From positions 1 through 62,202 of the forward strand of contig JAQBXX010000001.1 of the NCBI GenBank assembly GCA_027624315.1: a stretch of DNA of 62,202 nucleotides, read 5' to 3'. How positions within the stretch are numbered: position 1 is the stretch's first letter; each line of letters opens with the position of its first letter. The notes under the pieces were generated by a model that saw nothing but the letters and a program-made list of their open reading frames with translations, was not told the DNA's origin and did not search any database. This DNA is from Pseudomonadota bacterium (GTDB lineage: Bacteria > Pseudomonadota > Gammaproteobacteria > SURF-13). The translations under genes were made by a program, and so were the position numbers. Positions 1-9,583 of this stretch are shown piece by piece.

Positions 1-86
1 GAGGATTCCGAGCACCGCACGCACCCGCATCAAAGACGCGCAGTAGATTTAGGGCGCTATGTATAGACGGCTTTAAAATCTCATTT

Positions 87-3000
87 TCACGGATGCTCCA
101 TGGTTTCATGCGCGTCACCATGATCGTGCGCCAGTATCCTTGACAGCGGCTTCGCTCCCCACCGATAAAACATCACCGGAGTCAGCAGGGTATCGAGCAA
201 CGTGGAGCTGATGAGCCCGCCAAAGATCACCACGGCGACCGGATACAGAATTTCCTTGCCCGGTTCACCGCCCGCGAACATCAGCGGGACCAGCGCGAAG
301 GCGGCGACCAACGCGGTCATCAGCACCGGGGTCAGGCGTTCGAGTGAGCCGCGCACAATCATCTTTTCGCCGAATACTTCGCCTTCATGTTTTACCAGGT
401 GGATGTAGTGACTGAGCTTGAGGATGCCGTTGCGGGTGCTGATGCCGGCCAGCGTAATGAAGCCCACCATGCTGGCGACGGAAAGTGAAATGCCGGTGAG
501 CCACATGGCGATCACGCTGCCGACCAAGGCGAGCGGGATACAGGTCATCACCATCAGTGCCAGCGCCACGGATTGATAGAGGCTGTATAGCACCAGAAAA
601 ATAAGCGCGAGTGAGATCAGTGACAGCAGGGCGATCAAGCGCGTGGACTCCTCCTGAGCTTGGAACTGACCTTCGAGACGCGTGGAGTAACCTTCCGGCA
701 GAGCGGTCTTGGCCAGTTCCGCGCGCAGCGCGGCGATGATTTGCGCCATGTCCGTGCCGTCGCTGTTACCGAGCAGCACGATGCGGCGGCGGCTGTTGTC
801 ACGGCTGATCTGATTCGGGCCGTCGCTGTCGCTGATCCCGGCGATGAGCTTGAGCGGGATGCGCCCACCGGGTGTCTCAATCAGCAGATTGGACAGACCC
901 TCCGCAGTGCGGTCGCTGTCGGCGACGCGCAGCACGACATCAAAACGGCGACCATTTTCAATCACCTCGGCGACATCCTTGCCATTAATGAGCGTCTCCA
1001 GCGCGGCATTGATCGCCGCCGGGGTGACGCCATATTGCGTCGCCCTGGTGTAATCCATGGTGACCTTGAGTTGCGGAATGCGCACCTGTTTTTCGATCTG
1101 CAAGTCCACCAGGCCGGGTATCTTGCCGAGACGCGCCTGCATGTCGCTCGCCAGCGAGCGCAGGGTATCGAGATCATCTCCATAAATTTTCAGCGCGATC
1201 TGCGCGCGCACGCCGGATAACAGATGATCGAGGCGGTGTGAGATCGGCTGCCCGACGTTGGTCACTGCGGGCAGAGCGGCGAGCCGATTGCGGATATTCC
1301 GGATGATCTGCTCCCGGCTGCGCGCCGAGCGTTTGATGTCCACATCTATCTCCGATGAATGCACGCCCTCCGCATGCTCGTCCAGTTCCGCGCGGCCCGT
1401 GCGGCGACCGACCTGGGTCACCTCCGGCACCTGCATAATAAGTTTTTCGGCCAGCGCGCCTATCTTATTGGACTGCTCCAGTGAAGTGCCCGGGTTCATC
1501 AGCAGGCTGATTGTGAACGTGCCTTCGTTAAACGCCGGCAGGAAGGCGCGCGGAAAATATGGCACCAGCGCAGCCGCGATGATAACCGCCCCCAGCGCCG
1601 ACACCAGCAACGGCTTGCTGTGTCCGAACGACCAGTGAAGCAGACGAGTGTCCCAGCGTTTGAGCGTACGCATGACCAGACTGTCACCGTGACCGAGCGC
1701 CTTCATTTTTGGCAACAGGTAATAGCACAGCACCGGCGTCAGCGTCACCGAAACCAGCATGCTGGCAAGAATAGAAACAATATAAGCGATGCCCAACGGA
1801 GCGAGCAGCCGCCCCTCGATACCCGATAAGGCAAACAAGGGCACAAACACCAGCACGATGATAAGCGTGGCGTAGACAATGGCCGAGCGCACCTCCAGGG
1901 TCGCGGAGGAGATTACCTGCGTGATGCTCCGCTCACCGGCGACATTGAGCTTGAGACGGCGCAGTACGTTTTCCACGCCGACCACGGCATCGTCCACCAG
2001 CGCGCCGATGGCGATGGCGAGACCGCCCAGGGTCATGGTGTTGATGGAAAGATTGAAATACTTGAATACCAATACGGTGATTAAAATGGAGAGCGGGATC
2101 GCGGTGAGGCTGATGAAAGTGGTGCGAAAGTTGAGCAAAAACAGGAACAACACCACCGCCACCATGAGTGCGCCGTCACGCAGCGCCTGCTGCACATTGG
2201 TGATGGAGCTTTCGATAAAGTCGGCCTGCTTGAACAGGATATTGTTCACGCTGATGCCGCCGGGCAGCGACTTCCCCAGTTCGGCGAGCGCAGCCTCAAC
2301 CTCGCGCGTGAGCTGGACACTGTCCGCGCCCGGCTGTTTCTGCACCGAGAGAATCACCGCCGGTTTGCCATTGAAGCTGGCGTCGCCGCGTTTCAGCTTG
2401 GCTGCGAACTGTACGCTGGCCACCTGTTTGAGCAAAACAGGCTGATCGTTGCGATAATCCACCACCAGATTTTGCAAGTCTTCGATGCGCGTGGTGCGGC
2501 CGATGTTGCGGATCAGGTATTCCGCCGCGCCCTGCTGTAAAAATCCCCCGCTGGTATTCACTGCGAAGTCGCGCAGCGCAAGCTCCAATTTTTCCAGTCC
2601 CACATCGAGGCGCCGCAACATCACCACGTTGGGCGTGACTTGATACTGCTTGACCTCGCCGCCGATCGGGATGACCTGCGCCACGCCGGCTATCGTCAGC
2701 AGGCGCGGGCGCACCACCCAGTCCGCCGCTTCGCGCACCTGCATGGATGTAACCTCACCGCTCGCCTGCATGGCGATCAGCATAATCTCGCCCATGATGG
2801 AGGTGATAGGCCCCATCTGCGACGTGATGCCGGGCGGCATCTGCTCGCGCACCAGATTCAGGCGCTCCGCGATCTGCTGGCGATTGCGGTAAATCTCCGT
2901 GTCCCAGCCGAATTCGATATAGACGATGGAAAGACCGATGCCGGACACCGAGCGCACGCGCGTGACGCCCGGCAGGCCGTTCATGGCGGTCTCAACCGGA

Positions 3001-3200
3001 AAGCTGATGAGTTGCTCGACCTCTTCGGGCGCCATGCCGCTCGCCTCGGTCATGATCGTGACCGTGGGCTTGTTGAGATCGGGAAACACATCCACGGGCA
3101 ACTGTTGCAAAGCGAACCACCCATACAGCAACAGCAACAGCGAAGCGACCAGGACAAACAACCGCTGCTTCAGGCTCAACTCTACAATGGCTTTGAACAT
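87..3200 (-). CDS. HME-family RND metal efflux pump, inner-membrane subunit (CusA/CzcA-like)
   Basis: Proton-driven export of metal ions from periplasm or cytoplasm through a tripartite RND-adaptor-TolC complex. The product is about 1037 aa and begins [13 protein letters not shown]; this start has a GAGGAGG ribosome site nine bases upstream, so the in-frame start 14 codons earlier is rejected. Twelve membrane segments in the usual 1+5, 1+5 layout can be seen. The TM4 motif [18 protein letters not shown] carries the acidic residues of heavy-metal RND pumps. The periplasmic loop has [18 protein letters not shown] where CusA has a methionine of its Cu/Ag triad, so copper specificity is not supported by that residue. 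It is the last gene of an operon with an HlyD adaptor and TolC partner. Family certain, substrate unknown. Confidence 0.93.
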   Translation of the reverse strand: MFKAIVELSLKQRLFVLVASLLLLLYGWFALQQLPVDVFPDLNKPTVTIMTEASGMAPEEVEQLISFPVETAMNGLPGVTRVRSVSGIGLSIVYIEFGWDTEIYRNRQQIAERLNLVREQMPPGITSQMGPITSIMGEIMLIAMQASGEVTSMQVREAADWVVRPRLLTIAGVAQVIPIGGEVKQYQVTPNVVMLRRLDVGLEKLELALRDFAVNTSGGFLQQGAAEYLIRNIGRTTRIEDLQNLVVDYRNDQPVLLKQVASVQFAAKLKRGDASFNGKPAVILSVQKQPGADSVQLTREVEAALAELGKSLPGGISVNNILFKQADFIESSITNVQQALRDGALMVAVVLFLFLLNFRTTFISLTAIPLSILITVLVFKYFNLSINTMTLGGLAIAIGALVDDAVVGVENVLRRLKLNVAGERSITQVISSATLEVRSAIVYATLIIVLVFVPLFALSGIEGRLLAPLGIAYIVSILASMLVSVTLTPVLCYYLLPKMKALGHGDSLVMRTLKRWDTRLLHWSFGHSKPLLVSALGAVIIAAALVPYFPRAFLPAFNEGTFTISLLMNPGTSLEQSNKIGALAEKLIMQVPEVTQVGRRTGRAELDEHAEGVHSSEIDVDIKRSARSREQIIRNIRNRLAALPAVTNVGQPISHRLDHLLSGVRAQIALKIYGDDLDTLRSLASDMQARLGKIPGLVDLQIEKQVRIPQLKVTMDYTRATQYGVTPAAINAALETLINGKDVAEVIENGRRFDVVLRVADSDRTAEGLSNLLIETPGGRIPLKLIAGISDSDGPNQISRDNSRRRIVLLGNSDGTDMAQIIAALRAELAKTALPEGYSTRLEGQFQAQEESTRLIALLSLISLALIFLVLYSLYQSVALALMVMTCIPLALVGSVIAMWLTGISLSVASMVGFITLAGISTRNGILKLSHYIHLVKHEGEVFGEKMIVRGSLERLTPVLMTALVAAFALVPLMFAGGEPGKEILYPVAVVIFGGLISSTLLDTLLTPVMFYRWGAKPLSRILAHDHGDAHETMEHP

Positions 3201-3213
3201 GATGTGCGCCTCC

Positions 3214-4902
3214 TCAGCGGAACTGACCCAACAGCGCCGCACCTTCAGTCACCACACGTTCTCCAGCCTCAAGGCCTTCCAACACGGCCAGGCTGTTGTC
3301 GCTCTGTTTTTGCACCCGCACTTTCTTTGGCGTAAACCGCTCGGCCTCGCTGTGCACCCAAACCTGAAGTTCGTCATTACTACCCTTCACCACGCTCTCC
3401 TGCGGCAACACAATGCCGCGCAGGCTTTGCTTGGTTTCAACATAGACCCTGAGCGGTTGACCGACGCTCAATTCAGGGGGGGGCGCATCGAACTTGAACT
3501 GCATCGGCAAGGCCTGTTCGTGGAGATGGAATGCCTGTCCGAGGTAAGTCAACGTCACGGCCTGCCCACTGCTCAGCACCGTGTAGGCCGCTTTGACCTG
3601 ATCGGCCAGCGCGGCATCATAGGTCACGGCCTCCACCCACAGCTTGGCGGGGTCTATGATCTCAAACAGCAGCTCGCGTGCCTCGACGATTTGTCCCACT
3701 ACCAGGTTTCTGTGATGAATGACACCCGACACCGGAGTACGCAGTGCCCCGGGATGAGCCATGCCTGCGGAGAGTGCAACTTTGCGATCGCGTAAGCTCT
3801 GCAACTCGGCGTGCGCCGCGTCGATTTCCTTTTGCGGGATGCTGCCGACAAGCTGCTCCAGACGCTGCACCTTTTTTTCGGTGAGCGACAGATTCGCATT
3901 GATCTCGGCAAGTTGCGCCTGCTGTACACTGGCTTCGAGACTCGACATGATCGGCGTAAGGTAGGCCAGCACCTCTCCCTTTTTGACCGGCTGCCCGCTG
4001 TGCGGGAGACCCTGCTCAGGCGCATCAATCCGTCCTGCCTGCGAAGCCTGCACACGGCCGCTGTAGTTGGGATCGCTGATGATCTGGCCATTAAGCTCAA
4101 CCGTGCGCGGGATGTCGCGCACTGCGGCCAACTGGGTGCGTATGTTGAGCAGGCGCTGCGCGGGCTTGGGCAGGAATAAACCGCCATCAGGCAAGCGTTT
4201 GGCGCCGGTATTGGCGCCGGCCAGGTTGGCCGCGCCGGAGGCTACCGGGAGAGCGGGCGCTGCCGCCTCGGCTGGTGACTTGTTATCTCCGTGATCTTCA
4301 TCACCGTGAGCCCATGATGAATCAGGGACACTGGAAAGCAGCGTCAGCAGCAGGAGTGGCAATACCACAGCATTGACTTTGCGCCACTTCAAAAAACCTG
4401 CGAGCAAACCCAGCACCACAACCACCAGCCCTGTCCATTTTGCATAGCCCAGCCATGTACCCCCATGACCATCGGCCATCGCGGCCGGGATTTCCAGAGT
4501 ACCCTTTAATGTGTCGCTCACTCCGTCCACTGCCACCGTAACCTGCACTTCATGTTTACCCGGTTGCGCCAGCCATTTTTGTGTGACGCTGTACAACCCC
4601 TGCCCCTCTGGTTTGGCCTCTGACCTCGCAGTACCTTTCGTCACGGTAATCCGCGCGCCATCCATGGGTTCGTTGCTTGCGTAACGATCCACATACAGCC
4701 AGAGTGTGGCGTCACGAAGGATGCCTACCAATTCGACGGTATTGGATCTTGCTGTAATGCGCGGCTCCAGTGTTGAGTCAGCGGCGGAAGGCGATGCTTC
4801 ATCACCGTGCCCGGCATCCGCCAGTACCACCGTTGACCAGGTTACTGGAATCAACGTCAGCGTCAGCGTCAGCGTCAGCAAACATCTTTGTAATTTATTC
4901 AT
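3214..4902 (-). CDS. HlyD-family periplasmic adaptor of the metal RND pump, with N-terminal membrane extension
   Basis: Membrane-fusion subunit joining the RND pump to the TolC channel. At 562 aa it is longer than typical CusB/CzcB adaptors (about 400 aa). Order: signal peptide whose core is a tandem Leu-Thr repeat (encoded by GTCAGC-type hexamer repeats at about 4853-4880); a periplasmic beta-type domain (about 30-140); two hydrophobic segments (about 150-170 and 178-197); a His/Asp-rich stretch [10 protein letters not shown] (about 198-208) likely to bind metal; then the barrel-sandwich and alpha-hairpin adaptor core, ending in a C-terminal proximal domain ([16 protein letters not shown]). 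Its start overlaps the tolC-like stop (ATGA). The extra N-terminal domain is the unusual part; I do not recognise its family. Confidence 0.9.
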   Translation of the reverse strand: MNKLQRCLLTLTLTLTLIPVTWSTVVLADAGHGDEASPSAADSTLEPRITARSNTVELVGILRDATLWLYVDRYASNEPMDGARITVTKGTARSEAKPEGQGLYSVTQKWLAQPGKHEVQVTVAVDGVSDTLKGTLEIPAAMADGHGGTWLGYAKWTGLVVVVLGLLAGFLKWRKVNAVVLPLLLLTLLSSVPDSSWAHGDEDHGDNKSPAEAAAPALPVASGAANLAGANTGAKRLPDGGLFLPKPAQRLLNIRTQLAAVRDIPRTVELNGQIISDPNYSGRVQASQAGRIDAPEQGLPHSGQPVKKGEVLAYLTPIMSSLEASVQQAQLAEINANLSLTEKKVQRLEQLVGSIPQKEIDAAHAELQSLRDRKVALSAGMAHPGALRTPVSGVIHHRNLVVGQIVEARELLFEIIDPAKLWVEAVTYDAALADQVKAAYTVLSSGQAVTLTYLGQAFHLHEQALPMQFKFDAPPPELSVGQPLRVYVETKQSLRGIVLPQESVVKGSNDELQVWVHSEAERFTPKKVRVQKQSDNSLAVLEGLEAGERVVTEGAALLGQFR

Positions 4903-6113
4903 GGCAAAATTCCTTGTGCTTGATTAAGCCGCGCCTTGCCCAAGGCCAGGGCAATCTTTTGTTGTGTATAGGCCTGCTCGGCGGAGAAGGCCGCATTCTT
5001 GGCTTGCAGCAACAAGACCAGACTCAACTCGCCGAGATCAAAAGATTTTTGCAGCAGAACCGCATTCTCAGCCATCAGGCGTTGCTGGGTCGCGCTGATC
5101 GCCAAGGCTTGCTGCGCGGCCTGAAAACCTTGCTCGGCCTGTTTGATCTCCACTTCGAGTTGCCGCCGCGCCTGCTCATATTGAGCCTGAGTTTGAGTCA
5201 GCGCAGTTTCTGCGCTGGCGGTCAACGGCCGATTGCGTGCCTCTGTGGCGAAAGGCAATCGCAAAGCAATGCCTATGCTCTGGTCATAGGACTCGCTGTC
5301 ATCACGCCGCTCGCGCCGGGTACTCAGTGTAAGTTCAGGGCTATCGCGCCGCGCAGCATTTGCCACGTGCAGTTGTGCTTGCGCGTAAGCTATGGCACTG
5401 CGCGCAGCCGTAAGCCTGGGATGTTCGTCCAGCGTAGCCGGTGGTAGCAGCGCTTCCTCCTGCCCGGCGACGACAGGGGGTGCTCCAACCAGAATCGAGT
5501 AGCTCTGCCCGGCCTGAAACAATCGAGTCTGCGCCTCAAGCAACGCCGCCTGCACGATGAGGGTGCCGTTTTGCGCCAGATTCAGATCCGTTTGCGCCAA
5601 ATCCCCCGCCGCGACACGCCGCCTTACATCTGCCTCTAATTTCTTTGCCGTCTCCAAGTGCTGTTCGGCAACCACTACCTGACTTGCCGCGAGCGTGACG
5701 GCCCATATCGCCTCGCGCAATTCACCAGCGAGTTTTAAGCGCAATGCCTGCATCGCTTGATTCAGGTTGGCCTCGGCTGCATTGACCTCTTCGGCTCGCG
5801 CGGCCTGCTGTCCAGGCAGCCACAACGGCACACTAACACCCGCCTCCAGCTCATCCTGGCCACGATTGTCCGTGTAGCGGTCACTGCGATCAGAAAACTC
5901 CAGCGCAGGCGCGCCGGGGAAGAGACTGCTGGCCGCCGTACGTTGCGCCGTAATTTCCGCGCGTCTGGCCTCCAACGTGCTGGCTTCCGCATTGCGCGCC
6001 CAGGCCTTATCCAGCGCCTCGCGTAAATCCCGTGAGGTGTCTGCGGCACATATTTGGGAAGTGAGCATCACCGCCATCAGTGACAACCCGCGCCACATTA
6101 TCGTTTTACTCAT
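4899..6113 (-). CDS. TolC-family outer membrane efflux protein (CzcC-like)
   Basis: Outer-membrane channel of the tripartite metal pump. 404 aa with a signal peptide (MSKTIMWRGLSLMAVMLTSQICAA, cleavage near AADTS) and the paired long-helix repeats of the OEP family: EARRAEITAQRTAASSLFPGAPALEFSDR at the front of repeat one and LRLPFATEARNRPL in repeat two, with heptad-like Glu/Gln/Ala-rich helices. No lipobox is evident after the signal peptide, unlike CusC. It lies between the cupredoxin gene (21 bases away) and the adaptor gene (4-base overlap), so it is co-transcribed with the pump. Confidence 0.9.
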   Translation of the reverse strand: MSKTIMWRGLSLMAVMLTSQICAADTSRDLREALDKAWARNAEASTLEARRAEITAQRTAASSLFPGAPALEFSDRSDRYTDNRGQDELEAGVSVPLWLPGQQAARAEEVNAAEANLNQAMQALRLKLAGELREAIWAVTLAASQVVVAEQHLETAKKLEADVRRRVAAGDLAQTDLNLAQNGTLIVQAALLEAQTRLFQAGQSYSILVGAPPVVAGQEEALLPPATLDEHPRLTAARSAIAYAQAQLHVANAARRDSPELTLSTRRERRDDSESYDQSIGIALRLPFATEARNRPLTASAETALTQTQAQYEQARRQLEVEIKQAEQGFQAAQQALAISATQQRLMAENAVLLQKSFDLGELSLVLLLQAKNAAFSAEQAYTQQKIALALGKARLNQAQGILP

Positions 6114-6134
6114 TAGAAGTACCCCACCTGAAGC

Positions 6135-6653
6135 TTAGTACGCAACGATCTTGCCCACCATGCCCGCAGCGTAGTGTCCCGGCTGATGACAGGCATACTC
6201 GAGAGTGCCTGCCTTGGCGAACGTCCATACCAATTCCTTGGTCTCACCCGGCTTGAGGCGAATGGCATTGGCCTCATCTGCCATGATCATGCCGCGCATA
6301 CCCTGCATCATCTTTTCATGCTCGGCCTGTTCTGCGGCATCACCCAGGACAAACTCATGCATCGAGTTGCCCTTATTGGTAACAACGAAGCGCACGGTCT
6401 CACCGGTCTTTACTTTCAGTGCCGGCAAGTCATACCTGATATCCAGTGCGGTGATGGTTACAATTCGTTCCGCCGCACCCGGCTTGCTAACGGAGTTTTT
6501 ATCAGTATCGGTCTTGTGATGTATGTCTGCGTGGCTTATGTGACGAGTGGAGTCACCCTTTTCAGCGCCAGACACAGAGCTGGTGAAAATCATGGCGCAG
6601 GCCGAAACCGCCACCAACACAGACGTCAAGGCTGACGAATGTTTTTTGAGCAT
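6135..6653 (-). CDS. Cupredoxin-domain periplasmic copper protein
   Basis: Small periplasmic protein of 172 aa with a signal peptide (hydrophobic run to about residue 29, then SGAEKGD) and one cupredoxin domain (about 68-172). The type-1 copper ligands can be seen: His in SMHEFVLG, then Cys, His and Met in YACHQPGHYAAGM. A His/Asp-rich linker (HISHADIHHKTDTDK) precedes the domain. It probably buffers or delivers copper to the adjacent efflux system, comparable in role to CusF or PcoA-associated cupredoxins, but that role is inferred from the context. Ribosome site AGAGGG lies seven bases before the ATG. It is the second gene of the operon. Confidence 0.88.
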   Translation of the reverse strand: MLKKHSSALTSVLVAVSACAMIFTSSVSGAEKGDSTRHISHADIHHKTDTDKNSVSKPGAAERIVTITALDIRYDLPALKVKTGETVRFVVTNKGNSMHEFVLGDAAEQAEHEKMMQGMRGMIMADEANAIRLKPGETKELVWTFAKAGTLEYACHQPGHYAAGMVGKIVAY

Positions 6654-6756
6654 GATTGTACCCTCTTAACTGAAGTTAAAAACGACCGCCGGGCATAAAG
6701 CGCCAGACGATGCTCAAGCTAAGGGCAGAAAAGGCCCGAAACCTGAATAGACCAGC

Positions 6757-7119
6757 TTAAGAGGCTTGGGGGGGTCTTACGTGGGGCGGGAATACCATCC
6801 CGGTGACCGGGATGAAGAGCAGAGCATACAACGTTGCAGAAGAAGAGATGGTGGTTGATGAATGGCCGGACATCAGCGCCGCCATGCAGGCAACGCCGCA
6901 GGTGGCATGATTGTGGCCGGTGCCGTAGTCGGTGCCGTGGTCGGTGTCCGGGGGTGACACGTCGCCCTGCGCTGCACTGTCATGCACATCCAGTACCACG
7001 GCGTTATGGTGGTGCGCATCGGCGGCACCGAATGCCGCCATAGCCAGCGCCGATGATACCGGGCCCAGCGCCAGCAGCAGTGCAAGCCACAGGTGAGCTA
7101 ATTTACGTGCCTTCATCAT
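6757..7119 (-). CDS. Small His-rich exported protein (CopL/DUF2946-like), first gene of the metal operon
   Basis: 120 aa. The N-terminus is a signal peptide (KLAHLWLALLLALGPVSSALAMA), followed by a His/Asp-rich segment (ADAHHHNAVVLDVHDS, DTDHGTDYGTGHNHATCGVAC) and a C-terminal hydrophobic stretch (LYALLFIPVTGMVF). The composition resembles the metal-responsive CopL/DUF2946 small proteins that precede copper-resistance operons; this is a resemblance, not a firm assignment. It begins ATGATG directly after a TTGACA/TATACT promoter with no room for a Shine-Dalgarno site, so translation may be leaderless. It is followed by the cupredoxin gene after about 100 bases. Confidence 0.65.
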   Translation of the reverse strand: MMKARKLAHLWLALLLALGPVSSALAMAAFGAADAHHHNAVVLDVHDSAAQGDVSPPDTDHGTDYGTGHNHATCGVACMAALMSGHSSTTISSSATLYALLFIPVTGMVFPPHVRPPQAS

Positions 7120-7125
7120 GAGCCC

Positions 7126-7153
7126 AGTATAGTGCGTATGCCGTCCATGTCAA
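7126..7153 (-). promoter_or_regulatory. Strong sigma70-type promoter of the metal-efflux operon
   Basis: On the minus strand TTGACA (7153-7148) and TATACT (7131-7126) are separated by 16 bases. Both hexamers are at or one base from consensus. The predicted start of transcription falls at or next to the A of the first ATG (7119). The spacer is short and therefore not of the 19-20-base MerR/CueR type. Confidence 0.7.
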
Positions 7154-7241
7154 CGTCGGACAAGGCGTTAGCCGTTAAGTTTCATGGCACGAACTCAATT
7201 AAGATTTCGCACCGCGCGGTATGAGCCCGCGGAGGATAAAT

Positions 7242-8873
7242 TTATAGCGGGCAAATCATCTGGCCGAGCTTCTCGGCCAATCTCTGATTTTCACTGTAAT
7301 CCACCGGACAGTCGATGATGCTCACGGTATTGTCGGCAATGGCCTTTTTGAGGGTGGGCAGGAGATCGGCCGCGCGCTCGATGCGATAACCTTTGGCGCC
7401 GAACGATTCGGCATATTTCACCAGGTCGGGATTGTTGAAACGCACATTCGAACTTCTGCCGAACGCATTTTTCTGCTTCCACTCGATGAGTCCGTAGCCG
7501 CCGTCGTTCCATACCAGAATGACCAGCGCGGTGCCGACGCGCAGCGCGGTTTCGATCTCCTGCGAGTTCATGAGGAAGCCCGCGTCGCCCGTCACCGCGA
7601 CCACCTTGCGTTCGGGGTGCGCGAGTTTGGCCGCGACCGCGCCCGGCACGGCGATGCCCATGCTGGCGAAGCCGTTGGAGATGATGCAGGTGTTGGGCTG
7701 CTCGCAGCGGAACATGCGCGCCATCCACAACTTGTGCACGCCCACGTCGCACACCACGATGTCGTCGAGGCCGAGCGCGGTGCGCAAATCCCAGATGATC
7801 TTCTGCGGCTTGACCGGAAACGACGCGTCGTCGCGGTGCCGGTTCATGTCGTCGATCAGCGCCGCGCGCAACGGGCGTAGCGTTTCGCGTGTGCGCGGTG
7901 TTGCGGCTTGCGCGATGCGCGTGAGACTCAGGCCGATGTCGCCCACCACACCCACCTCCACGATGTAGCTCGCGTCCACCTCGGCGGGCGACATGTCGAT
8001 GTGGATGATCTTGCGGTCGCAGGTCGGGTGCCACAGGCACGGATGATATTCGACCAGGTCGTAACCCACGCAGATGATGACATCGGCGCGGTCGAAACCG
8101 CAGTTAACGTAGTCATGCGCCTGCAGCCCCGCGCTGCCGAGCGCCATCGGGTGTTTGAATGGAATCACGCCCTTCGCCATGAAGGTGTTGGCGACCGGAA
8201 TCTGCAGGCGTTCGGCGAATTCCGCCAGTTGGCGGCAGGCGTGCGCGCGCACCACGCCGTTGCCGGCGAGTATCAGCGGATTTTGCGCGTTGCTGATGAC
8301 CTCGGCGGCGGCGCGTACGCGGTCCGCAGACGGCTCCGGCGGTGTGGCAAACTGCACGCGCAGCGGTGCGGCGTCGATCTCCAGTGCCGCGATGTTTTCC
8401 GGGAAGTCGATAAAACAGGCGCCGGTCTTTTCCGTCTGCGCGAGCTTGAACGCCTTGCGTACCACCTCGGGAATGATCTCCGCCTCGAGCAGTTGCGAGG
8501 TGTATTTGGTGATGGGCCGGAACAGCGCCTGCAGGTCCAGCACCTGATGCGACTCCTTGTGCAGGCGCGTGGTACTCGCCTGCCCGGCGATGGCAATGAG
8601 CGGCGCGTGATCCATGTTGGCGTCGGCCACCCCGGTGACGAGGTTGGTGGCGCCCGGCCCCAGCGTGGCCAGGCAGACGCCGGGGCGCCCGGTGACGCGC
8701 CCGTACACGTCAGCCATGAACGCCGCGCCCTGCTCGTGGCGCGTGGTGATGAAGCGTATGGAAGACCCCGTCAGCGCGTCCATCACGTGCAGGTTTTCCT
8801 CGCCCGGAATGCCGAAGATGAATTCGACACCCTCGTTTTCCAGGCATTTCACCAACAATTCAGCGGCTTTCAT
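7242..8873 (-). CDS. Thiamine-diphosphate enzyme, acetolactate synthase large-subunit family
   Basis: 543 aa with the full ThDP-enzyme order: N-terminal Pyr domain (MKAAELLVKCLENEGVEFIF, catalytic Glu in TTRHEQGAAFMADVYGR), central Rossmann-like domain (about 190-330), and C-terminal PP domain with the ThDP/Mg motif GDAGFLMNSQEIETALRVG ending in WNDGGYG. By family it condenses two pyruvates to acetolactate or acts on another 2-oxo acid. No regulatory small subunit (ilvN/ilvH) follows, so it may be a catabolic AlsS-like enzyme rather than the biosynthetic one. It is divergent from the cNMP-binding gene and has no clear ribosome site. Family secure, substrate not. Confidence 0.85.
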   Translation of the reverse strand: MKAAELLVKCLENEGVEFIFGIPGEENLHVMDALTGSSIRFITTRHEQGAAFMADVYGRVTGRPGVCLATLGPGATNLVTGVADANMDHAPLIAIAGQASTTRLHKESHQVLDLQALFRPITKYTSQLLEAEIIPEVVRKAFKLAQTEKTGACFIDFPENIAALEIDAAPLRVQFATPPEPSADRVRAAAEVISNAQNPLILAGNGVVRAHACRQLAEFAERLQIPVANTFMAKGVIPFKHPMALGSAGLQAHDYVNCGFDRADVIICVGYDLVEYHPCLWHPTCDRKIIHIDMSPAEVDASYIVEVGVVGDIGLSLTRIAQAATPRTRETLRPLRAALIDDMNRHRDDASFPVKPQKIIWDLRTALGLDDIVVCDVGVHKLWMARMFRCEQPNTCIISNGFASMGIAVPGAVAAKLAHPERKVVAVTGDAGFLMNSQEIETALRVGTALVILVWNDGGYGLIEWKQKNAFGRSSNVRFNNPDLVKYAESFGAKGYRIERAADLLPTLKKAIADNTVSIIDCPVDYSENQRLAEKLGQMICPL

Positions 8874-8960
8874 AGATGAGGTTAGACGCAGACAGGAGAA
8901 CCAGAATCTTTTATGCTATGCACTGACAGCAAATGCCACTCACGACAGGGGCCGATCACC

Positions 8961-9443
8961 ATGGATAAAGTCAGTCTCACCCAGTTTCTCAACCAGCAAT
9001 ATTTGTGCGAGTCGCTCACGCTCAATGAAGTCAGCACCCTGCTCGATTATACCGAGCTGGTGAGCTTTCACAAGAAAGACATCATCGCCGACATCGGCGA
9101 CGTGGGCGAGGCGCTGTACTTCGTCGTCAAGGGTGAGGCCGCGCTGTTTTACGAGGAGGGTAACGAGGAGATTGAAGCGGGCCGCATGCAGGAAGGCGAA
9201 CTGATGGGCGAGATGTCATTCTTCGACCGCGAGCCGCGCTCGGTGCGCATGCGCGCGATGAGCGCCGACACGCAGTTGCTCAAACTCACGCGCGTGAAAT
9301 ACCAGCGCCTCCGTGTCGAGCACCCCTACATCGCGGTGAACCTGCTCGAACACGCCATCATCAGCCTCGACCACCTGATCCGGCGCATGAGCATGGACGT
9401 CGCCACGTTCGCGCGCTACATCTACGGCGCGGGGCCTAAATAA
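8961..9443 (+). CDS. Single-domain cyclic-nucleotide-binding (cNMP) protein
   Basis: 160 aa from ATG at 8961 (the upstream in-frame ATG at 8913 gives an unlikely N-terminus). Nearly the whole protein is one cNMP-binding beta-barrel: GDVGEALYFVVKGEAALFYEE and the phosphate-binding-cassette-like GELMGEMSFFDREPRSVRMRA. There is no HTH or catalytic domain after it; a short helix (LLEHAIISLDHLIRRMSMDVATF) closes the protein. It is therefore a stand-alone sensor or adaptor rather than a Crp-type regulator. Ligand and partner are unknown. Its stop codon is followed at once by a repeat element. Confidence 0.8.
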   Translation: MDKVSLTQFLNQQYLCESLTLNEVSTLLDYTELVSFHKKDIIADIGDVGEALYFVVKGEAALFYEEGNEEIEAGRMQEGELMGEMSFFDREPRSVRMRAMSADTQLLKLTRVKYQRLRVEHPYIAVNLLEHAIISLDHLIRRMSMDVATFARYIYGAGPK

Positions 9444-9567
9444 TTCCAGGTCGCACTCAAAGCGCTACCTTTGTTGGCTGCGTCGTTCGCTCGTCGCCGT
9501 ACTGACTTGTACTGTCTCCTCGCTCACTCCTTGCCGCCTCGGTATCATCTTTGATTGCATACTGGAA
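9444..9567. repeat. Short inverted-terminal repeat element (MITE-like)
   Basis: About 124 bp with imperfect 19-base terminal inverted repeats (TTCCAG...CAATCAAAG type, 15 of 19 matching). It fills the gap between the cNMP gene and ccsB and begins on the base after the stop codon. The interior on the minus strand (AGGCGGCAAGGAGTGAGCG, then ACAGTACAAGTCAGTACGG) has the same build as the element at 16693-16833. It has no coding capacity. Confidence 0.65.
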
Positions 9568-9583
9568 TAAGTCAGTGGATCCC

